Assembly (NCBI GenBank): GCA_011032825.1
Contig: JAADJZ010000006.1
Span: 620,001 to 684,000, forward strand
Length of the DNA stretch: 64,000 nucleotides
Reading direction: 5' to 3'
DNA from: Massariosphaeria phaeospora
Taxonomy: Eukaryota > Ascomycota > Dothideomycetes > Pleosporales
The notes beneath the pieces are model-generated. The model was not told the DNA's origin. It made no database searches and saw nothing but the letters and a program-made list of their open reading frames with translations. Positions 34,808 to 45,696 of this stretch are shown here, piece after piece. How positions within the stretch are numbered: position 1 is the stretch's first letter; each line of letters starts with the position of its first letter. Position numbers and translations under genes: made by a program.

Positions 34808-35866
34808 ATGGCTCCTCGGGACGATAAACGTCAGAAAGAGCAAGAAAACCGCTCAGGACCGCCTCAGTCCGTTAGCGACGACGACGAGAATGTGATGACC
34901 GGGTATCCAAGTGAGAGGCCTACCGGATTCCCCCTCTCTGATGGCGGACCGCCGTTTCCACCGGGCTCACAACCGCCATGGGCGTCGCTCGCATCAGACG
35001 TGCCTGTGCCTAGTTTGACCTTCGTAACATCGGCCGTCAGCAATGATAGGCAATCTACTAGTTCTGAGCAACCAGCATCTGTTACCTCGACATCGTCAAC
35101 TCTTACCCGCCCTGAACCGCCATCTTCGTCAACCGATGCTGAAGGCTTTGGCGATGATTCATTAGACGATGTTGACGGCGATGTTGCAAAGGAATTGCAA
35201 TCCAACCATAAGACCAGATATGCTATGGCTGGAGTCGTCCCGGTCGTGATGATTTTCATCATCGGCGCGCTGGTTTTCTTCTGCTTGCGCAGTCGTAGGC
35301 GACGAAGGGAGCGAATTGCTTTCAGACCAAGGGGGCAGCATATGAAGACAACGGTGCAGCCTTCCATGCAGCCGTACTTTGCACCGCCTCCGATTCAAAC
35401 TCAGTACATGGCGCCGCCCAGCCATTTACCCCTGCCAGTGGCTCCGACTGCTCCTCAACCTGTTATCTTGGGCCCGATCAGCTCAGGAAACAACGGCACG
35501 TATCTCACCGGCATGGATACATCTGATCTTGTGTCAGTCAATGACCGTCCAGTCGAGCGCACTGGACTCGGGGATCCATTCGCCGACAGAAACAGCATCC
35601 ATGAAGAACCACCTCCACCGTACCGACCACGAAGTATCGTGCCCTTATCGCGGGACACTAACTTGCGAGAACCTAGCCTAGCCTCACGAGCGCATCTATT
35701 CGACGAGCAGAACCGACCTCGACGATCGCCTTTTGAGGACCCCCGAGACGACGATACAGTCTCGGAAATATCAGGGCATGCGCTGCGAAGGAACCACGAG
35801 GTTATGTCGGTGGTATCAGATCTGTCGTACCAGGAGGATCCTGTCGTAGGGCGGCCGAGGGTGTGA
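34808..35866 (+). CDS. Single-pass membrane protein with PPxY motif
   Basis: Single exon of 352 residues starting MAPRDDKRQKEQ. The first 138 residues are Ser/Thr/Pro-rich and acidic. One membrane helix spans about residues 139-160 and is followed at once by a strongly basic stretch (RSRRRRRER), which by the positive-inside rule puts the C-terminal 190 residues in the cytosol. There is no cleavable signal peptide, so type III insertion is likely. The cytosolic part has a PPPPY motif near residue 270, the docking site for the WW domains of Rsp5/Nedd4 ubiquitin ligases, so it may be an endocytic adaptor or a ubiquitinated cargo. This layout is common among fungal wall-stress or adaptor proteins, but I recognise no specific orthologue. 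Confidence 0.8.
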   Translation: MAPRDDKRQKEQENRSGPPQSVSDDDENVMTGYPSERPTGFPLSDGGPPFPPGSQPPWASLASDVPVPSLTFVTSAVSNDRQSTSSEQPASVTSTSSTLTRPEPPSSSTDAEGFGDDSLDDVDGDVAKELQSNHKTRYAMAGVVPVVMIFIIGALVFFCLRSRRRRRERIAFRPRGQHMKTTVQPSMQPYFAPPPIQTQYMAPPSHLPLPVAPTAPQPVILGPISSGNNGTYLTGMDTSDLVSVNDRPVERTGLGDPFADRNSIHEEPPPPYRPRSIVPLSRDTNLREPSLASRAHLFDEQNRPRRSPFEDPRDDDTVSEISGHALRRNHEVMSVVSDLSYQEDPVVGRPRV

Positions 35867-38052
35867 TGGAGTTGGTGGCCTCAACTTCGTTGTCGTATTC
35901 TTTGTATATATTGGCGATATGAGTTATGACTCTGGTGGATCAGTGTTTGGTATTCCTTCAAGCTCTCTAAAGCGCAAGCGTCCTCGGCGTTGCGATTCGG
36001 ATGGGCATTCTCGGTTCTGTTTCCTTAGTACGAACGCCGGGAAGAAAAGTAATCCATGGATATATCGTGTGCTCTAACAACGCGACTCGTTTCAAACTTT
36101 TTGATGTTTGGGATCCAACGTACGATGTTCTCAGAGAATTTAGTCATATATTTCGGTTCCCAATAAAGGTCTCTGCTTGATCAAGCAGTTTAGCAGCATA
36201 AGATGATCCAACACAGACTCAGCTGCTCTCCATCCGGTCTTATATGGGCCGGGCAGTGACTTGGCTAACATCACGCCCCGTACTCCGTACATCCAACTAA
36301 ACGCGGGAATGCCCCCCGCAGGCGAATCGACGCTACTGACTCTATATTTTCGTCAGATGATTGATGATGCAATCTGGCAGCTTAGTTCCCCTTGGGCCGC
36401 CTAGGTGGCTGGCTGTCGGCGAGTGCAATCGCAGAGAAAAGGAGCGTGGAAGACGGTACCTTGCATGAAGGTACATATTGGTACAGATGCCCGTACCGAC
36501 AAGCGTAATTTGCAGCGATGCTAGGGTGAATTCGTGCCTAGGCCCTTGTCCGCCCCATCAGCGTTCGATAGGGCAACAGCACACGAGAGCAACGAAACTT
36601 GTCTTGCGGGTACAGAGCTGAAACGCTCGACTCTTTGCCACCGTCCTTTTCTACGGATCGACTTCGATGCCAGGCCCAGATCCTGAATAGTAGCTGCCCC
36701 ATCCACGCTGCACGTCCGGCCCCAAGCTCGACCCGGTGAGGGCCCGCTGCGTCGGTTCGCTTTCGAGAGTCAAATGCCCAATGCCCAACACGAACAGGCC
36801 CAGATTGTCCGGAACAGAAAGGCCAAAACGAACTGAGACGGCCATTGGCTGCTTTCTGCGCATTACCAGATCCCCAGGCTCGCTTGAGCGCAGCATGGAT
36901 CCGGAGGCATAAGGCCGCAGATTAAAAATGATGCTGGTGCTGAGAGCCAGCTGGCAGTGGACACGGCCGAGGGCAAGGTGGCGGCCGTGACTGGCTGCCC
37001 AGTTGCTGCTTCAAGCCGCTCGCGGCGCCGTTGGAGTTGGGGCTTTCAGGAGTGCAGCGACGGACAGTATGTCGTCGGCGGAGGGTGGTCGACAAGAGGC
37101 GGTGGGTGGCAGGTGGTGGTGGTGGTTCCCCCTAGCGTGGACAGACGCTCGGCGATGGCGTCCACGGCCATTCACGACATGTGTAATCTGATGGGTATCA
37201 ATCGTCCCGCCCGCAGGCTCTCAGGCTTCAGCCCTCATATACCGTGCCGCTCGCAGTCTCTCCAGATGCTGGCATGTCGTCGTCGGTCCGCCGTCCATGT
37301 AATCCGGGCGCAGGCTAGCCGGCTAGCCACCGCTGGGCTCTCGTTCCTACTGGGCGGCGCGGCGGGCGGGCAGGCCGGTCGTCTGCAAAGTCACCACCGC
37401 TGCCCGTGAAGTGCTCCTCCACCAAGCGTCCCCTGCCAATAATGGCTGCTCGCCCTCTCCATGCCCGCGAACATGCCTCCAGCCCGGAGCGGCGCGGTAC
37501 CTGATCTACTGCTGCCAGCTCCCTAGGCTCAGGAGAAACATTCCTGAGCCGACTGTGGTTGGCCAGGCCACGCTCGGGACGTCCAACTATTATTCATTGC
37601 TGCGGTGAGCAACAACTCCTCTACTACTTCTACCCGGCCCCACTGGGCCCTCGTTGCGTGCAAGAAAAAACGCACGTACTCGTCCGAAAGTGTCTTCATT
37701 CCTTGGTCCTCGTCCAGCCAGTCTGGACTCTGACCCTTGACCCCTCGCCCAGCGAACCTCACGTCAAAGGTGTGACCCTCCCTCCGTACCTGCAGCCACG
37801 AGGTCTCACAGCGCTGGCACCGACGACGCCCTGCCTATTCCAGCGTCATACAGTGTACCACAGCTGCATTGCCCTGTCCTGATTACGTCTTGTCCAGATC
37901 TCCTCGATACGCCGAATTCTGAGCCAGAGCGCCTGCACCTCCATCGTCCGCCTCCACCTCCGCCTTCGACGCCGCCTCGCCCTCGCCGCTCGCCGTCGAA
38001 ACCGCACGCTACATGATCTGTCGGGCAGGAACACTGTTTCACTCGTTTTGCT
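35867..38052. other. Long intergenic region of 2.2 kb
   Basis: Between two plus-strand genes. I see no gene. 36.9-37.9 kb is GC-rich with several featureless open frames on both strands and is more likely promoter or 5' leader of the PHD-finger gene. Confidence 0.5.
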
Positions 38053-40763
38053 ATGAGTGTGGACCAGTATATATATGGGTACGGGCTCCCCTCTACCTGG
38101 TTCAGGCTCCATGTGTCCCCTCCACCGTGCCCTCCGAGGGAATCCATGACGCTATGGGGTCGGTGCAGTGGGCTCCCACGAACTGCAGTAGGACACCATG
38201 CTCAATGGCTTCTCTGCCTGTTCGCACGCACAGCTCTGGCACTCCACACTCTTTTGGGGTTGGATCAAGGCAGATGGCAGGCAGCACCGCACGGTTGCTG
38301 GTCTGAAGCTGCACGCACCGACCCTGGGGCTCACCTCAAAACCTCACACCCGCACACTTCGGCAGTGACTGTGGATCAAGCTCTCCACTTTGGAGCCATG
38401 TTGGATCGAACAACTGCGTGTGACTGAACTAATTGTTTGGCATTGCCTCCGCTTTCATTCGTTCAAGTGTTTCAACGCTAACTGTGGGTGTTTCGTCAGA
38501 TCAACGGATTGGCACCTTCCCAGTCCCTCCTCCACACCCAAGTCCGTGACGTTTCCGGACTCGACTCTCAAGACGCCCACGGCTGAGGCTGTCTCCCAGT
38601 CACACTTCCTCGACGCCTGGTCGACCCCGCGAGTCAATGGGCAGCAGACTCCAGCACAGACACCATCGTTCACTCTGTCGACCCCCATTCACCGACCGTC
38701 GAGCTCGTATAGCCAGAAAGTGCCCACTCCAGAGGACCCCGAGTTCCATGTCAATCACTTCGCCCCCAATAATCTACCTCTACCTCCCGTGGAGCCTGGT
38801 CGAAGGTTGTCGTCCTCTCCAGGTCCTTTCGCGGTGAGAAGTTCCGGTGGTAACCTACGCGAGCACCCACCATCTCAATCCCGCCCTGTCAGTATGGACA
38901 CATCACATATGCAGACGCCGCCTCCAACTAGAGATGCCACCTCCCGGAGAAGCCTGCAGCAGAGTGCTAGGAACGAATTCGCCACACCGGCTACCGTGAT
39001 ATCAAGGACTCCGGGCCATGTTCAAACATCGGACGGGCTCTTTAACCAAACCCCTTTCGGCTTTCCAAGCCTTCAATTCTCACCAGACTTGATTCAGTTC
39101 CCAAGCACTGGTCCAATGTCGGCGCCCCCTCTGCCGCACTCCCGCCTATTCTGGGATCAACCTAATGATGGCGCACATATGGATGTCGATATGCCCATTG
39201 CATCTGACCCGTTTGGACTAACTCCACTAAAGTTCGAAGCAAACACGAATTGGCAAACCTTTCATACTCCCGCTAGTCAATTCAACCCTGAAGCTTTCCA
39301 GACCCTTCATGGCATGTCGTCGCAGGGTCCTATGACCTCTTTTGCAACAAGCACCGCGGGCGATTACTCGACTTCGCGACCAAGTTCGTTTGTCGCAACA
39401 TCCGCCGGTGTCAACCCTAACATGCTCTTCAGCTTTTCCAATCCCGGGCCCACTCATTCGTTCAGCGACCCAGTTCCGCAGATCAGCGACAGCAATGACA
39501 ACCGGCAACCATATGAAACCCAAGTGCGGGACGCGAGACGAGAAAGAGAAAGGACAAAGCAAACAAAGAGCCAACACTCACGCACAAGCACGTCGTCATC
39601 TACGAAATCATTCGATCATAGCAAACCTGGTCTGCAACGTAGCAATACCGATAGTGGCTTCAGGAAGAGTAGACCATCATCGATGGAGTCTAGATCATCC
39701 GGGTCGGCCTCCGGCTTCAACATCCCTCGTCGATCATCACCTCTGAAACACCAGAGCGGTGGTTCGCTCTTGTCCATTCCGGAAGTTCGAAGGCCCAGAA
39801 CCCGACTTGTTATTGATGAGACGGGTCGGGCTAGAACCGAGACTGTCCCTGCTGAAGAACTTGTTGACTCGTCAAAGGAGCCGCGTCGGAACTCTCAGAA
39901 AGATCTAAGATCTCAATATCCTGGCCTCTATTCCGACGATGACAGTGACTCTGAGCCGGAGGAGCCTGTCATGCTAAGCCGTAACACATCCTTCAATATA
40001 CCACCCCAACGCCGTGCGTCAAAACATGCTCGCAACGATAGTAATAGTCTCGAAAGATCGAATTCCTTCAAAGTACCCAGACCGTCTTCGGGTATCTTCG
40101 ACAAGTCGTCATTCGAAACTATTCGACCCATGAAGAGATCCGTAGACAATGCTTCTCTCAGGTTCAGTATGATGGATTTCCCAACTTCTTACAGTGATGT
40201 CAACCAACATGATGATCAACAAATGCCTGACTCACCGGGTGATGCACTGGGAGCTCTGAAAAAAGTGGTTGAAGGTCGGCAAAAAAGAACAGGTATGATG
40301 GTATGAGCTGCTCTCCTTTACCATGCTAATCGGGGCAGACCACACGTCCCAAAACACGCTCAAAGCTCATAATCAACGCTGGGCGCAAGCTTCTGCTGAT
40401 CTAGCTTATAACTATGCGACCCTGCAAAGCTTCTACGATCCATATTCGAACTCGTTCAACGCTTCGCCTAGCAATACAACGGACACCGACCTCACGACGC
40501 CGTCGACCGACCGAAGCAGTCTCTCGAGTGAGAGTACCCGCTGTGTTTGCAATGCTGCGGATGATGGCGGACCGATGGTACAGTGTGATTCCTGCACCAA
40601 GTGGCTGCACATGGGCTGCGTAGGTCTACATGATCGCAACCTCCCTCCTGTCTATGTCTGCATATACTGCACCGGCCAGACACCCGTTGCAAGAGGCGGA
40701 AGAGTAAGAGGGCCGATCCCCTTCGACTCGCCTCTCACACACAAGTCTCTTTTCCGACGATAG
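38053..40763 (+). CDS. PHD-finger protein, probable chromatin reader
   Basis: Main exons are 38500-40293 and 40340-40763. The upstream end is uncertain: the reading frame at 38500 has no usable ATG, so an earlier exon is required. The best candidate is 38053-38078 (MSVDQYIYG), which joins in phase through a GTACGG donor and a branch site CGCTAACTG before the acceptor at 38499. That gives 747 residues. Most of the protein is Ser/Pro-rich and disordered, starting STPKSVTFPDS. The C-terminus carries one complete PHD finger, C675, C677, C689, C692, H697, C700, C714 and C717 (C4HC3), with CDSCTKWLHMGC. PHD fingers read histone H3 tails, usually K4 methylation. The conserved WLHMGCVG core fits that type. 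The complex it works in is unknown. Confidence 0.82.
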
Positions 40764-41728
40764 CATACCTTGACCTACATATCTTGTGACCGAACACATG
40801 ATTGATACGAACACGAACACCTCCGCGCGAAAGTTCCTCCCCGTTCTAGTCCAATTTGTTTGAGCATCGATTTGGGCTTTCTAGAGATACCAGGATACCC
40901 GACGCCCGATCGCCTACAGCTCCCCGTTCAGCATACCCGGAACCATTCCGCATCTTTTCCTTCTGGTTTCACCAGTTCCCGAGTCCCTTTTGTCCAGCGT
41001 TGTTCGCGCACCGAGTCAGCATTTTATAAATTCTTGCATACGCCCTCACCGGTTTCTTTCATGACGATCTCTACCTCCGACTTAATGGATGCCTCGGGCC
41101 CCCTCTATCGCCACACCGACTACCCCGACACACATCACCCAACAGTAATGCACTCCATACTAGATTCCCGCTGGCTCAGGATCAGTGGTTGAGTATCCTA
41201 ACGTCTTGTCGTTTTTCTTTCGTTTCGATGTGGAGGCTGGGGAAGATCTAGAGTAATACTGACGAGCCCACGTGGTTTGGCTATTTCGTTTTCTTGACGC
41301 TCCTTGATGACAGTTGGTCCTTGGGTTGGCTTGACGGATTTATGTAGTGCGTTTGGTGCCCTCAATGTGCATTTCGAAGTACGTTCAGGATTGTCTGGTG
41401 GGGGAAATTGGGAGTGGGTAAAGGAGAGAGCAATACACGCTGTGAGATGAGGTGTACAGATATATCTAGCTCTAGGCTTTGCGAGAAACACATTGAAGCT
41501 TAAATCCAGAGGGTGTACTATAATAATATGCTGCACGGTCCACAATAGCACATAACTATTTCGACAAGTGTTCCCCGCCAAGCCCCCACCCTAGTCGCAC
41601 GGAAGCGAGCTTCTTCCTTCACACTAAGAGGAAAAAATAATCTGCACACAACCCCTAAACATTCGAGAGTAGTGAAAGACCAGCTAAAAAAAGAAGATGC
41701 ACTATGGCCACTTGAATTGCCAAAAAAA
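40764..41728. other. Intergenic region
   Basis: Downstream of the PHD-finger gene and of the tRNA (which points left). No gene seen apart from the tRNA terminator at its right edge. Confidence 0.5.
41722..41728 (-). terminator. RNA polymerase III terminator
   Basis: Seven T residues on the minus strand immediately after the tRNA 3' end, the standard Pol III stop signal. Confidence 0.85.
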
Positions 41729-41812
41729 CGACGCCCATGGGGCTCGAACCCACAACCTTTGGTGAACAGAACGGGACCGAAAACCAACGCGCTACCATTG
41801 CGCCAAGGCGCC
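41729..41812 (-). tRNA. tRNA-Arg, anticodon UCG, with a 12-base intron
   Basis: An 84-base cloverleaf read by eye. Acceptor stem GGCGCCT pairs with GGGCGTC, with discriminator G. The D arm is GCGC/GCGC. The anticodon stem TTGGT pairs with ACCAA. The T arm GTGGG-TTCGAGC-CCCAT is intact. Internal promoter boxes A (TGGCGCAATGG) and B (GGTTCGAGCC) are present. The anticodon loop is 19 bases, so 12 bases at 41765-41776 are an intron at the standard place, one base after the anticodon. The anticodon is at 41778-41780 and reads CGA codons. The tRNA has no encoded CCA, as usual in eukaryotes. The isotype depends on the intron position and is the less certain part. Confidence 0.85.
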
Positions 41813-42411
41813 TGATTTATAGAAGTTTTCGGGTTAGCAAAGTATATATCGCTAGTAATTTGGAGGGGTGGCGAGTGCAGAGTGGTGAGTGAGAGGGATT
41901 GGGCAGGGAAAGTGTGTGCGGAGGGGCTTATTATTTGTGGGGTGGGGCAAGGCAAAAGGAGGAAAGTGCGGGTGTGGGTGTGACGTAGGGTGGTGGGGGC
42001 GCGGGATTATTTAGTGGGATTTGCGGGGCACGCTATAGGTTTGGCATGTTGGGATTTTGGGATTTTCTTTCATCACGGCATTTTTTATAGATGGCTTAGC
42101 GAGCTTCTTGCTGTCTATCTAACACTATTGTCTACTCGGAATGCAATATGTTTCCAGCCTCGCGATCCCATCCGCAAAATTGACGGATGTAACGCTGCGT
42201 CGATAGTAGCACGGTGTGTGGTTACTAGGAATGCGTGTTTGAATTGGATTGCTCATGGGCGTCTCGGATGCAAGGACGAAGAAAGATTGACAGTCAACGG
42301 GTGAGCCAGGCAGACATCAGGAATGCACGAGGCGAGCGCAGAATACTAACCGCGCAGCTTTTCATGCATGGCGAAGTACTCCGTACAGTACAGTAACTTG
42401 TCTCTGCGAAT
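41813..42411. other. Intergenic region
   Basis: Divergent upstream DNA of the tRNA (-) and the small secreted protein gene (+). Rich in G-runs near 41.9-42.0 kb; no gene seen. Confidence 0.5.
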
Positions 42412-43052
42412 ATGAAGACTACGATCATCTGTGTTCTCGGCGCTTTTGCGATTTGTGGATTTGCCGGGCCGGTGATAGGAGGTGGTGGCGGTGGGAGAGG
42501 CGTGGGGAAGAGGTAGGTGATCGATCCATCGGAGAGCTGGAGTTGAACGAGATGAGCTGAGTTGAAATGGTCGATTCGCGACTAATCACTGCTGCAGACA
42601 GGAGGTGGATGCTACGCATCTGTACGTCTGCGAAGACGAAATGTTTGGCGCTCGCTGCGATAACTTGCATGTTGCGGTTGGGCAGTGCTGTTCCCCTTTC
42701 CCGCCATCCATCCATATCTATAATCATATACATATCCGCTAACCATGTAAGCCTCTTCTCACAGATAACCTCGACGCCTCCTGGAACGACAAGATTACGT
42801 CGCTCGGTCCGGACAAAGGCACGTTTTGCACGCTGTACTCGTACGTCTACCCCTCCGCATATCACTCCTGTTGACGTTCGGCTCGGAAGCGCATTGGAAC
42901 TGACTGAGATGACGACTAGGGAGTTCGACTGCAAAGGCAAAGTTCTACCGCTCACATACCCCGGGGTCAAGGATCTGGCGCGGTATCAGTTTGGCGATGT
43001 GGGGAGTTCGTATCGGTGTGATTTTATTGCCGAGTGGAGTGGGAAGGAATAG
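42412..43052 (+). CDS. Small secreted protein, beta-gamma-crystallin-like, with Kex2-type site
   Basis: Four exons, 42412-42512, 42598-42689, 42765-42840 and 42920-43052, giving 133 residues; no single frame covers it. The signal peptide is MKTTIICVLGAFAICGFA. A Gly-rich pro-segment ends with Lys-Arg at 33-34, a Kex2-type cut that would release QEVDATHLYVC onward. The mature part has six cysteines (45, 54, 64, 86, 94, 123). The pattern QCYNL, PDKGTFCTLY, FDCKG, then SSYRC matches the secreted protein at 19.1 kb and is of the Greek-key beta-gamma-crystallin kind. All four junctions keep frame with GT donors. Size and secretion fit a candidate effector or antimicrobial protein. It sits beside another Kex2-type secreted protein at 43.8 kb. 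Confidence 0.8.
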
Positions 43053-43826
43053 CAGAGTGATGGACGCTTGCACTAGAGATTTTCGTTCGTTCGTTGGGAA
43101 TCATGTGTATCCGATGTATTTGCTACAGTGTCGTGGCCTCTTTGTTCATGCTATTGCAGTGATCCTCATGATTCCATCGGTGCCGGCAGGATCGGACATG
43201 GTCAGTGAGACATATCGAGGCGTGGTCTTGTGCCGCGTTGTGCCGCGTTGTGTTGCGGTTTTGTGTTAATTGTCCGAAGGGCGAGGAGGAGTGCGGCTTC
43301 CGGGGCTGCCGTTGACGTTGACATCACTTCGCCGCATGCAAGCGCCACCAACCTCATATCATCAGCAACCTCAGAATTGGTGTTATGTACCGACATCTCT
43401 AAATGACGGCTTCATCTAGTATCATATCAGAGGCCTTACATACGAGGGCCGTCCAGGCGAGAAAAAGGAAAATTTACGTATACATTCAGGCAAGTGGGTC
43501 CACCGATATTTCCTTTCCGTCTTCCCAACAGCGGCGCCTCATTTCACGCAACTGGAAGAGATTGATCCTTAGGGCTATGAGCGGTGTGGTCCATTAATCT
43601 GTTGCGGTTTTCCTCGCCGTTGTCATCGAGTTCCTGTTCCTCCATCAGCCAAATACGGCGAGGCGATGCGTGTCGAATTGAAGCTCGACGAATGTTGTGA
43701 ACCCGCGTAGTTGAGACAGATCGATATGGTATCTCGAGTCTAAGTATACGTTGTCTTTGATCATGTCGAAATATATAGCAGATAACTGGCCATAATGCAT
43801 ATCTCCACCAGTGTCAAGCACGCACG
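43053..43826. other. Intergenic region
   Basis: Between two plus-strand secreted-protein genes. A TATA-like ATATATAG near 43768 lies about 57 bases before the next start codon. No gene seen. Confidence 0.5.
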
Positions 43827-44816
43827 ATGCATTTCATACTTCTTTTCGTTCTTTTCCTCGGCTCTGCTTTCTCAAATGCCGATCCTGACTCAGAGATTAG
43901 CAAAATCGATCCCCTTGTCGCCACGGAAATTCGCTCCCCGGACTCCATGCTCTACAATGTCTTTCCTTCAGATCCAGATGATGCGGATGCCTGTCTCAAG
44001 ACCAAAGCGTACCTGACTTCGATCAGTCAGAATGTGGTCGAAGATCAGGACTCCAATAAGCATATCTTCTGGAAACTACCTCTAGAGAATGACTCTGTGG
44101 CTGCCCAATTGAAAGCATACGAAGGCGTCAAGACAGTCGAGCCTGATAAGTGGACCCCTGACGAGAAGCCAACAGCACCAGATGTGTCGAAACGTCAAAG
44201 TTCCCCACCCAAGTCGTGGATAGCGTTCGCGACGGACTCTCAAAACAAAAAAGAAAGAAACGCTACACGGGAATGGCTTGGTACCAAGGTCATTGACAAG
44301 AACAAAAAGATAGCACGCGTGGGAGACAGAAAAGGGGGCACGAGCTTCTGGGGTAGATTAACGTTGGATGACGCTGGAGTCAAGGAAGCAAGAGAGTACC
44401 CAGGTATTCGAGCGGTTGAGCCAGATCGGCGCCGGGAAGGCTCAACAGCACTATCGGATCCGAAGGAATTGACTTCAGATGCTATAGCGCAACAACAAAC
44501 TCCTGACGAGCAATCAGTAACTCCTGAAGTATCGAAACGTCAGAACACACGACCGAAGTTATGGATGGCTCTAGCAAGGGACTCGCAGAACAAAGAAGAA
44601 GTAATCAGCACACGAGAGTGGTTGAAATCAAAAGTCACAGATGAATATATTTACGTGACGAAGATTGGGGATAGAAAAGGTGGTACAAGGGTCTGGGGAA
44701 GATTAACATTAGATAACGAAGGGGTCAGAGAAACCAAAGAGTACGCAGGTATCAAAGATATTGGGCGTGACTACTACACGGAAGGACCAATAGCGCTTTC
44801 CGGTAATACTGAGTAG
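43827..44816 (+). CDS. Secreted three-module protein, I9-propeptide-like repeats separated by Lys-Arg sites
   Basis: Single exon, 329 residues. Signal peptide MHFILLFVLFLGSAFSNA. Three related modules follow: a diverged one at about residues 43-107, and two close copies at about 124-200 and 239-314. Each close copy starts after VSKRQ (Lys-Arg at 122-123 and 237-238, 115 residues apart) and runs from W-[IM]-A-[FL]-A through REWL, VGDRKGGT or IGDRKGGT, FWGRLTLD/VWGRLTLD, to a closing segment like YPGIRAVEPD. The last part matches the end of subtilisin propeptides/I9 inhibitors (…LxxxPGVxxVEPD). No peptidase domain is present. Kex2-type cutting would release separate 80-115 residue modules. Possible roles are inhibition of subtilases or folding assistance in trans, as for yeast Pbi2; this is inference. 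The protein has only one cysteine (C56). Confidence 0.82.
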   Translation: MHFILLFVLFLGSAFSNADPDSEISKIDPLVATEIRSPDSMLYNVFPSDPDDADACLKTKAYLTSISQNVVEDQDSNKHIFWKLPLENDSVAAQLKAYEGVKTVEPDKWTPDEKPTAPDVSKRQSSPPKSWIAFATDSQNKKERNATREWLGTKVIDKNKKIARVGDRKGGTSFWGRLTLDDAGVKEAREYPGIRAVEPDRRREGSTALSDPKELTSDAIAQQQTPDEQSVTPEVSKRQNTRPKLWMALARDSQNKEEVISTREWLKSKVTDEYIYVTKIGDRKGGTRVWGRLTLDNEGVRETKEYAGIKDIGRDYYTEGPIALSGNTE

Positions 44817-45696
44817 ATGCCGAATCTTACTGTAAAGTGATCTTCTGGAAAACCCGACTGCGCTAAAACAAGCCCCTATTTTTTGTAGGTCTTTTGGATC
44901 GGAGAGCTTATACCAGACCCTGATTCTGAGCGATATATGGCGGGCGCTGGATGGCTGAGTTCGGGGTTTTGACATAAGCTGCATGGAAAGATGGGCGCGA
45001 GTGAATTCTATTGATGGAGGTGATGGCCTTAGACGAAAAGGGTGAAGTTCAAGATGCGATCAAAGAGGTAGCTAACTTCGGGCTAGAGTGCACGGCGTAA
45101 AAAACTTGGCACTACAGCAAGGTTGACTTCGCAGTGCTGCTGGTTCTCTGGGTTCCGATCTCATGCCGCAGTCGTCTTTTTCTTCATAGTACGGAGCTCT
45201 TCGGTAGCCAATAAACAACAATCAGTCACTGACCCATTGCGCTAGATAACCTTGAACGAGAGTTCTCCGTATTTAATGCAAACATGGCTGTGGAACGTAA
45301 CGGGTCGTAAAGTTGTAGAAACCTTTAGAGTCGGATGTGGGTGATGTCGTCAGGATCTTAACCCATTACGGTTTAGCCCAATGTTTAACGTGGGGCGGAC
45401 TCCGCACTGTCCGTCTACATCGGCCAATCCACTTCATCAAGGAGATACTTCCTTGGACCCCATGCGGATGTACATCTTTCCAGGCACATGTGGGTCAGGA
45501 CTAGTAAAATCAATTCAAGTGTCATCGTCCATGATGAAGGCGGCACAGCATTCGATGCATCACTCAACATATGCGTGTACGGAATCAAACGGATGGTTGG
45601 ACATGTATAAGTCACCACTCTCTTTTTCTAAAGAACTACGCTACATGTTGATCCGACTCTTTGTTTCTCCACTACCGACAATTGTCAGTTCTAGCA
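44817..45696. other. Intergenic region
   Basis: Between the repeat-protein gene and the membrane-protein gene, both plus strand. Open frames at 45381-45821 are featureless. No gene seen. Confidence 0.5.

Noticed and set aside
36957..37409. 150-codon open frame (+) in GC-rich DNA
   Set aside because: Several overlapping frames are open because stop codons are rare in GC-rich sequence; translation is Arg/Gly/Val-rich without motif.
43827..44816. Interpretation as a short-peptide RiPP precursor because of repeated Lys-Arg sites
   Set aside because: The units are about 115 residues apart and look like folded domains, not the short core peptides of known dikaritin-type precursors, and no DUF3328-type modifying enzyme is nearby.
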